Assembly (NCBI GenBank): GCA_910587295.1
Contig: CAJULP010000047.1
Coordinates: forward strand, 111,305-175,304
Source of the DNA: an uncultured Lachnospiraceae bacterium
GTDB taxonomy: Bacteria; Bacillota; Clostridia; Lachnospirales; Lachnospiraceae
Length of the DNA: 64,000 nucleotides
Direction of reading: 5' to 3'
How positions within the stretch are numbered: position 1 is the first letter of the stretch; each line of letters begins with the position of its first letter. The notes under the pieces are model-generated. The model was not told the origin of the DNA. It did no database searches and saw only the letters and a list, made by a program, of their open reading frames with translations. Positions 60,018 to 64,000 of the stretch are shown here, piece after piece. The position numbers were made by a program, and so were the translations under genes.

Positions 60018-62588
60018 CTAACAAGTTGCGCCGCCAACCACCGTTTTCTTCAAAATCTCTTCCCTGTCAATCTGACTGTTTAACAGCTTATCCTGCACAT
60101 ATTCAAAGCCAAGCCTTGCAATGGTGTCAGCAAAACGCTCCCCGGAAATCCCTTCGTCACGGAAGAATAAAATCGCACGTTCTGTTACGGCAAGTACCTC
60201 TTCCTCAGTGGTAAAGATTTTATCAAGGGGTCTTCCTTCAGCCACCTTCTTGCCCCAGCGTCCACCAATATAAACCTTGTAGCCTATCAACGACTCATTC
60301 ACGGCGCCAAAAGGACACTTGGAAATGCAACGTCCGCAATGGTTGCAGACATCGGCATCAATTTTAATCTTCCCGTCCTCCATCTGTGCCACCTTGATCG
60401 GACAACTGTTTTCCACCTGACATTTTTTACAGCCATGGCATCTGGACAAATCAATTTCCGGTACCCTCTGCCCAATGATTCCCAAGTCATTCAAATCAGG
60501 TTTCACGCAATTGTTCGGGCAGCCTCCCACTGCAATCTTAAACTTATGGGGCAGGGAGACATCATGATATCCGGTATAATAAAGATCATGAAGTTTTTGG
60601 GATAAACCAAAGGTATCGATCAGGCCATACTGGCAGGTCGTTCCTTTACAGGATACCACCGGACGCACCTTAGAGCCTGTTCCGCCGGTTTCTAACCCTG
60701 CTTCTGCCAAAAATGCCATCACGTTGTCGATATCGTCATAAGATACCCCCTGGATCTCCAAAGTCAGCCTTGTGGTCATAGTCACTTCCCCGGAACCGAA
60801 ACGTTCTGCCGCTTCCGCAACTTTCTTTTGCTCTTCTGCGGTAAGCTTCCCGTTCCTTGTGATGACACGGACATTAAACACATCATCGTACCGTTTATCC
60901 TGCAAACATCCAAGACCTTTCACCCGCTTAATATCTTCAGGAGAAAGTTTATTTCCATTGCGGGGCACTTTTACTTCGTTAAACATCACGCCGCCTTCCA
61001 GCACCAGCGTGTTGGTATACCCAAAGGCTTTCAAACGGTTTTGAAGGAAATATCCCCTCTTTCCTTTGGTACAGACAAGAAGGAGTTTCGCATCCTTATC
61101 CAAACCTTCTATGGGCCCTGTAACGGCGGAGAGGTTCACCCATTTTGCGTTTGGGATACCAGCCGCCGGCTGTACGTCGATGACCGTATAGCCGTTTGCC
61201 GCACCGGCCGCATATTCTGCCGGGCTCATGCTGTTTAAGACACCGTCCATTTTATTTTCCAGTATGTAGCAGGCAGTCACAAAAGGATGGATCGCCGTTG
61301 AAAAAGGCGGCGCATAGGCAAAATCCAGCGTATCAAAGTCATCCAGCCTCATCCCCTTCGAAATCCCGGTAACTGCGATATCTACCATCTTATCCACCGC
61401 ACCCGCTCCCAATACCTGAATGCCGAGAAGCCTGCGGCTTTCATTTTCAGCGGTGATCTTAACCATAAAGGAGGACGCCCCCGGGTAATAATGGGCCTTG
61501 TCGTCAAGAATACAAACCACGGAAGTCACATGGAACCCCGCAGCTTTTGCCTGTTCTTCCGTAAGGCCGGTCCGCCCGCCGTTCAACGTTGGCAAAAGTC
61601 GTACCACACCGGTTCCGAGGCAGCCGCCATATCCGCTTCCCAACTGATACATTTTCTTTGCCATAGCCCTTGCACCCAGATTGGCCGTTGAACCCATTGC
61701 GGACCACTGGGGTTTGCCGGTCAAGGCATTTTTCACCATCGCACAATCCCCCGCCGCATAGATATCCGGAAGATTTGTCTTTAATTCTTCATCCACAAGG
61801 ATTGTTCCTTTAAACATTTCCAGCCCGGAATCTGATAAGAATCCTGTTGCCGGACGAACGCCGATCGCCAGGATGACAAGGTCGGCAGGCAAAACACCGT
61901 TATCCGTAACCACGCTTTGCGCATGATCCGTTCCGTTTATCCCTTTCAGGCTCACGGAAGTCAAAACACGCATCCCTCCCGCCTTTAACTGACGTTTCGC
62001 ATAGCCCGCCATTTCTTCGTCAAAGGCATTAGGCATGATCTGCGGCGCCGCATCGATCACTGTGACATCCATTTTAAGGGCAGCTAAATTTTCCGCCACC
62101 TCAAGCCCGATAAACCCTGCCCCGCACACAACCGCCTTGCGGCATTTGTTTTCTTCCGCATAGGCACGGATCGCTGCTGCGTCGTCCGGTGTACGGACAC
62201 AGAAAACGCCGGGAAGGGAGACGCCCTCTACAGGTGGTACAAAAGGTGCCGCTCCTGTTGCAATGATCAGTTTATCATAACTTTCCTCAAATATTTCCCC
62301 GCTGCTTTTCTTTATCGCCACCTGCTTTTTGGCGCTGTCAAGGCCTACAGCCTCACAGCCGGTCTGCACCTGTGCACCGGTCAGCCCCGCATATTTTGCC
62401 GGTGAATTTACGATCAGCTCCTCCCTTGTAGAGATATCGCCGCCAATATAATAGGGCAGGCCGCAGCCTGCATAGGAAATATCCTCGCTTTTCGTAAAGA
62501 TCTTCACTTCTGCCTGACGGTCCAGGCGCTTTAATTTTGCCGCCGCCTTGGTTCCGGCAGCTACCCCGCCAATAATCACATACTTCAT
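60018..62588 (-). CDS. Multidomain CoA-disulfide reductase-like / rhodanese / sirohaem reductase / ferredoxin protein
   Basis: An 856-residue fusion. Residues 1-450 are a pyridine nucleotide-disulfide oxidoreductase of the CoA-disulfide reductase/NADH oxidase group with the redox-active Cys at 42 (GCGLPYY) and the FAD motif AAGDCAMV; 455-540 a rhodanese domain with Cys 506 (CTKGKRG); 575-710 a nitrite/sulfite reductase sirohaem-type domain with C647, C652, C690, C694; and 715-760 a two-cluster ferredoxin (CxxCxxCx5CP and CxxCxxxCP). It is likely a cytosolic sulfur or polysulfide reductase linking NAD(P)H to sulfur. The first sirohaem cysteine pair is C-x4-C, one short of the usual C-x5-C. It follows pcp by 34 bases. 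Confidence 0.88.
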   Translation of the reverse strand: MKYVIIGGVAAGTKAAAKLKRLDRQAEVKIFTKSEDISYAGCGLPYYIGGDISTREELIVNSPAKYAGLTGAQVQTGCEAVGLDSAKKQVAIKKSSGEIFEESYDKLIIATGAAPFVPPVEGVSLPGVFCVRTPDDAAAIRAYAEENKCRKAVVCGAGFIGLEVAENLAALKMDVTVIDAAPQIMPNAFDEEMAGYAKRQLKAGGMRVLTSVSLKGINGTDHAQSVVTDNGVLPADLVILAIGVRPATGFLSDSGLEMFKGTILVDEELKTNLPDIYAAGDCAMVKNALTGKPQWSAMGSTANLGARAMAKKMYQLGSGYGGCLGTGVVRLLPTLNGGRTGLTEEQAKAAGFHVTSVVCILDDKAHYYPGASSFMVKITAENESRRLLGIQVLGAGAVDKMVDIAVTGISKGMRLDDFDTLDFAYAPPFSTAIHPFVTACYILENKMDGVLNSMSPAEYAAGAANGYTVIDVQPAAGIPNAKWVNLSAVTGPIEGLDKDAKLLLVCTKGKRGYFLQNRLKAFGYTNTLVLEGGVMFNEVKVPRNGNKLSPEDIKRVKGLGCLQDKRYDDVFNVRVITRNGKLTAEEQKKVAEAAERFGSGEVTMTTRLTLEIQGVSYDDIDNVMAFLAEAGLETGGTGSKVRPVVSCKGTTCQYGLIDTFGLSQKLHDLYYTGYHDVSLPHKFKIAVGGCPNNCVKPDLNDLGIIGQRVPEIDLSRCHGCKKCQVENSCPIKVAQMEDGKIKIDADVCNHCGRCISKCPFGAVNESLIGYKVYIGGRWGKKVAEGRPLDKIFTTEEEVLAVTERAILFFRDEGISGERFADTIARLGFEYVQDKLLNSQIDREEILKKTVVGGATC

Positions 62589-62622
62589 TTACTTATGACC
62601 TCCTTCATAAATTCATATCTTG

Positions 62623-63264
62623 TTAGTGAGCTTTCCCACCCACTACTTTAATATCTTCTTTTGTATCCACGATCGCCTCAATTGCAGCTATGACCGCCTC
62701 CACCATCATATCCTGTGACATGGAAGGCACGCTTTTCTTATTGACCACCTGCCCGGGCAAATACGGGATATGGATAAATCCGCTCCGCTTTCCAGGGTAC
62801 TTCTCCGCAATCAAATGACAGACCCCATAAGTTACATGGTTACAGACAAAAGTACCTGCCGTATTGGACACGGAAGCAGGGATATCTTTGCTGCGGATCC
62901 GCTGCACCATGGCTTTCACCGGAACAGTCACAAAATAAGCAGCCGGGCCATCCTCAGCGACCGGCTCGTCTATGATCTGGTTTCCTTCATTGTCAGGAAT
63001 AGGACAGTCGTCAATATTGATTCCAACACGCTCAACGGTGATATCAGCCCTTCCCCCTGCCTGGCCAATTGATAGGATCACGTCTGGTACATATTGTGAG
63101 ATTGCCATGTCGATCACCTTTAGGGATTTATGGCAGACTGTAGGGATTTCTAATTTTATGATCTCAGCCCCCGCGATCATATCCGGAAGCCTCTTGACTG
63201 TTTCAATGGAAGGATTGACCGGCTCGCCGCCAAACGGGTCAAATCCGGTAACTAATATCTTCAC
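62623..63264 (-). CDS. pcp: Pyroglutamyl-peptidase I
   Basis: A 213-residue C15 cysteine peptidase that removes N-terminal pyroglutamate. The triad is visible as E78 (VERVGIN), C141 (GTFVCNHVTYG) and H165 (FIHIPYLP). Length fits the family. The start is GTG at 63264 with AGGCGG eight bases upstream. A -10/-35 pair lies at 63293-63321. It precedes the large redox fusion gene, probably in one transcript. Confidence 0.95.
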   Translation of the reverse strand: MKILVTGFDPFGGEPVNPSIETVKRLPDMIAGAEIIKLEIPTVCHKSLKVIDMAISQYVPDVILSIGQAGGRADITVERVGINIDDCPIPDNEGNQIIDEPVAEDGPAAYFVTVPVKAMVQRIRSKDIPASVSNTAGTFVCNHVTYGVCHLIAEKYPGKRSGFIHIPYLPGQVVNKKSVPSMSQDMMVEAVIAAIEAIVDTKEDIKVVGGKAH

Positions 63265-63292
63265 TTTTCATACCGCCTTTCTTCCTGTTTTC

Positions 63293-63321
63293 ATTATACA
63301 TATATTTTCCTTCTTATACAA
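63293..63321 (-). promoter_or_regulatory. Candidate promoter of pcp
   Basis: On the minus strand TATAAT (63293-63298), 17-base spacer and a weak -35 TTGTAT (63316-63321). Confidence 0.5.
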
Positions 63322-63358
63322 TCACAAATATTTTACAGAAACCATTTTAGAAAACCGG

Positions 63359-63387
63359 TTGAAAGCGAAACCGAAACACCGTATAAT
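63359..63387 (+). promoter_or_regulatory. Promoter of the interrupted membrane-protein gene
   Basis: TTGAAA (63359-63364), 17-base spacer, perfect TATAAT (63382-63387), about 60 bases before the ATG at 63447. Confidence 0.75.
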
Positions 63388-63446
63388 ACATTTCCGGATG
63401 ATAATACAGCACACAAAATAAAAAATTTTGACCGGAGGAAAAAAGG

Positions 63447-63671
63447 ATGTTTGGAAATTGGGGATTTTCATATATAGGATTGCTTTTTTTACTGATGTTA
63501 TTTATTCCTAATATCATATGGTCAAGAAAAAAGCCGCAAGGATATACTTCAACAGGGGAAAATAAAATCCTGCTGTTCTTTGAAAAAACAGGGGAAATCA
63601 TGACCTGTTGCTGCTCATTGATGTTTTCTGATCACTACTTTACAACTTTTAAGCTAAGCTGTTTCTCCTAG
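63447..63671 (+). pseudogene. Small membrane-protein gene interrupted by insertion sequence
   Basis: The frame starts MFGNWGFSYIGLLFLLMLFI then PNIIWSRKKPQGYTSTGENKI and LLFFEKTGEIMTCCCSLMFSD, like the first part of a small conserved Firmicute membrane protein. After LMFSD (about 63633) the sequence no longer fits and the frame soon ends, because an IS4-like element enters from the right. A good promoter and a GGAGGAAAAAAGG site show that the gene was real. The remainder of the gene would lie beyond the element. Confidence 0.65.
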
Positions 63672-64000
63672 ACATAGCCTTTGCAAGGCTTTGATAAGAG
63701 CTGTTGATTTTATGTGGTTTTCGATGTTCTGCACTAAGTTTACATAAAATATCTGCCGCTTTACCTGCTCGCTAAGGGCAAACCTGAACTCCTGTACACT
63801 GCCACCCCTGTACTGTGACAAGGTTTCTTCCATATAAGGCAGCAGTTTCATGGCGCAGTAGCTGATATTGATGAGATTCACCAGCATTTCCACCCCTTTC
63901 CGGCTGCGGACCATGTATGCGCATAACGACCAGAAAGATTTCTGCTCATAGTAACTTACTTCTATGTTCCACCGGAACGAATACAGGAACAGGGGGATGT
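63654..64000 (-). mobile_element. IS4-like transposase, C-terminal part, cut by window edge
   Basis: The frame is open from the right edge to 63654. It reads YSFRWNIEVSYYEQKSFWSL, then AYMVRSRKGVEMLVNLINIS and YCAMKLLPY, which fits the last DDE-region (catalytic E in the EVSYYEQK stretch) and C-terminus of an IS4-type DDE transposase. The N-terminal part lies outside. The end of the element is near 63630-63640, where the neighbouring gene is broken. Terminal inverted repeats cannot be confirmed with one end only. Confidence 0.8.

Noticed and set aside
1..64000. CRISPR array, tRNA or rRNA genes
   Set aside because: No regularly spaced repeats and no clear tRNA cloverleaf or rRNA sequence were recognised by eye; a tRNAscan-SE or Infernal run would be decisive.

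Overview
The window looks like chromosome from a spore-forming, anaerobic member of the Clostridia, most likely Lachnospiraceae. This is inferred from the proteins: a GerW-type sporulation protein, a class B PBP/RodA-like pair, a FakA/DegV/Asp23 set, a zinc-binding type L28, U32 peptidase next to ZapA and RuvAB, LplB/YtcP-type sugar permeases, and abundant Rpn and AAA/PD-(D/E)XK ATPase families. No species is assigned. About 60 genes are seen; no rRNA, tRNA or CRISPR array was recognised.

Region 1 (1-16.6 kb, almost all minus strand) is housekeeping: a YgiQ-type radical SAM protein cut by the left edge, a HAD phosphatase translationally coupled to an RsuA/RluB-type pseudouridine synthase, a plus-strand YlbJ-like membrane protein, a cell-wall amidase, a DivIVA/AtpF-like coiled-coil protein, coaD, rsmD, a second type II topoisomerase pair (ParC/ParE-like), DegV, RecG (with a His-rich insertion), FakA-like DAK2 protein and Asp23. 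rpmB (L28) diverges from this block with its own promoter and terminator.

Region 2 (17-30.7 kb) starts with a 47-residue membrane peptide, an epimerase pseudogene and an apparent three-gene unit that encodes a MotA/TolQ-type stator, an OmpA/MotB-type partner (together resembling ZorAB of the Zorya anti-phage systems) and a protein with a prenyltransferase-like QxxDGGFG motif. Then follow envelope and division genes (gerW, DUF2953, class B PBP, FtsW/RodA, U32 peptidase, zapA), ruvAB, and a Gx-transporter/NusG-domain-II pair.

Region 3 (30.8-40.4 kb) holds a plus-strand operon (cytoplasmic ParB-like/BMP fusion, metallophosphoesterase, histidine phosphatase), a membrane-anchored foldase-like protein with an acidic 6-residue repeat tail, an Rpn nuclease, an AT-rich gap, a ribbon-helix-helix protein, and leuCD diverging from a LysR regulator across a palindromic T-N11-A site.

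Region 4 (40.4-49 kb) is a fructan/sucrose-type sugar locus: LacI regulator facing two permeases, a solute-binding protein with a damaged 5' end, and two cytoplasmic GH32 enzymes. Three near-identical LacI-type operators lie between the regulator and the transporter. No ATPase or sugar kinase is present, so these must come from elsewhere.

Region 5 (49-64 kb): an AAA-ATPase/nuclease, then a minus-strand block metH-like, small membrane protein, ilvB, two tandem ilvN-type regulatory subunits, ilvC; then a lipoprotein, three small membrane/zinc-ribbon proteins, an 856-residue CoA-disulfide-reductase/rhodanese/sirohaem/ferredoxin fusion following a pyroglutamyl peptidase gene, and finally a membrane-protein gene broken by an IS4-like insertion sequence that runs off the right edge.
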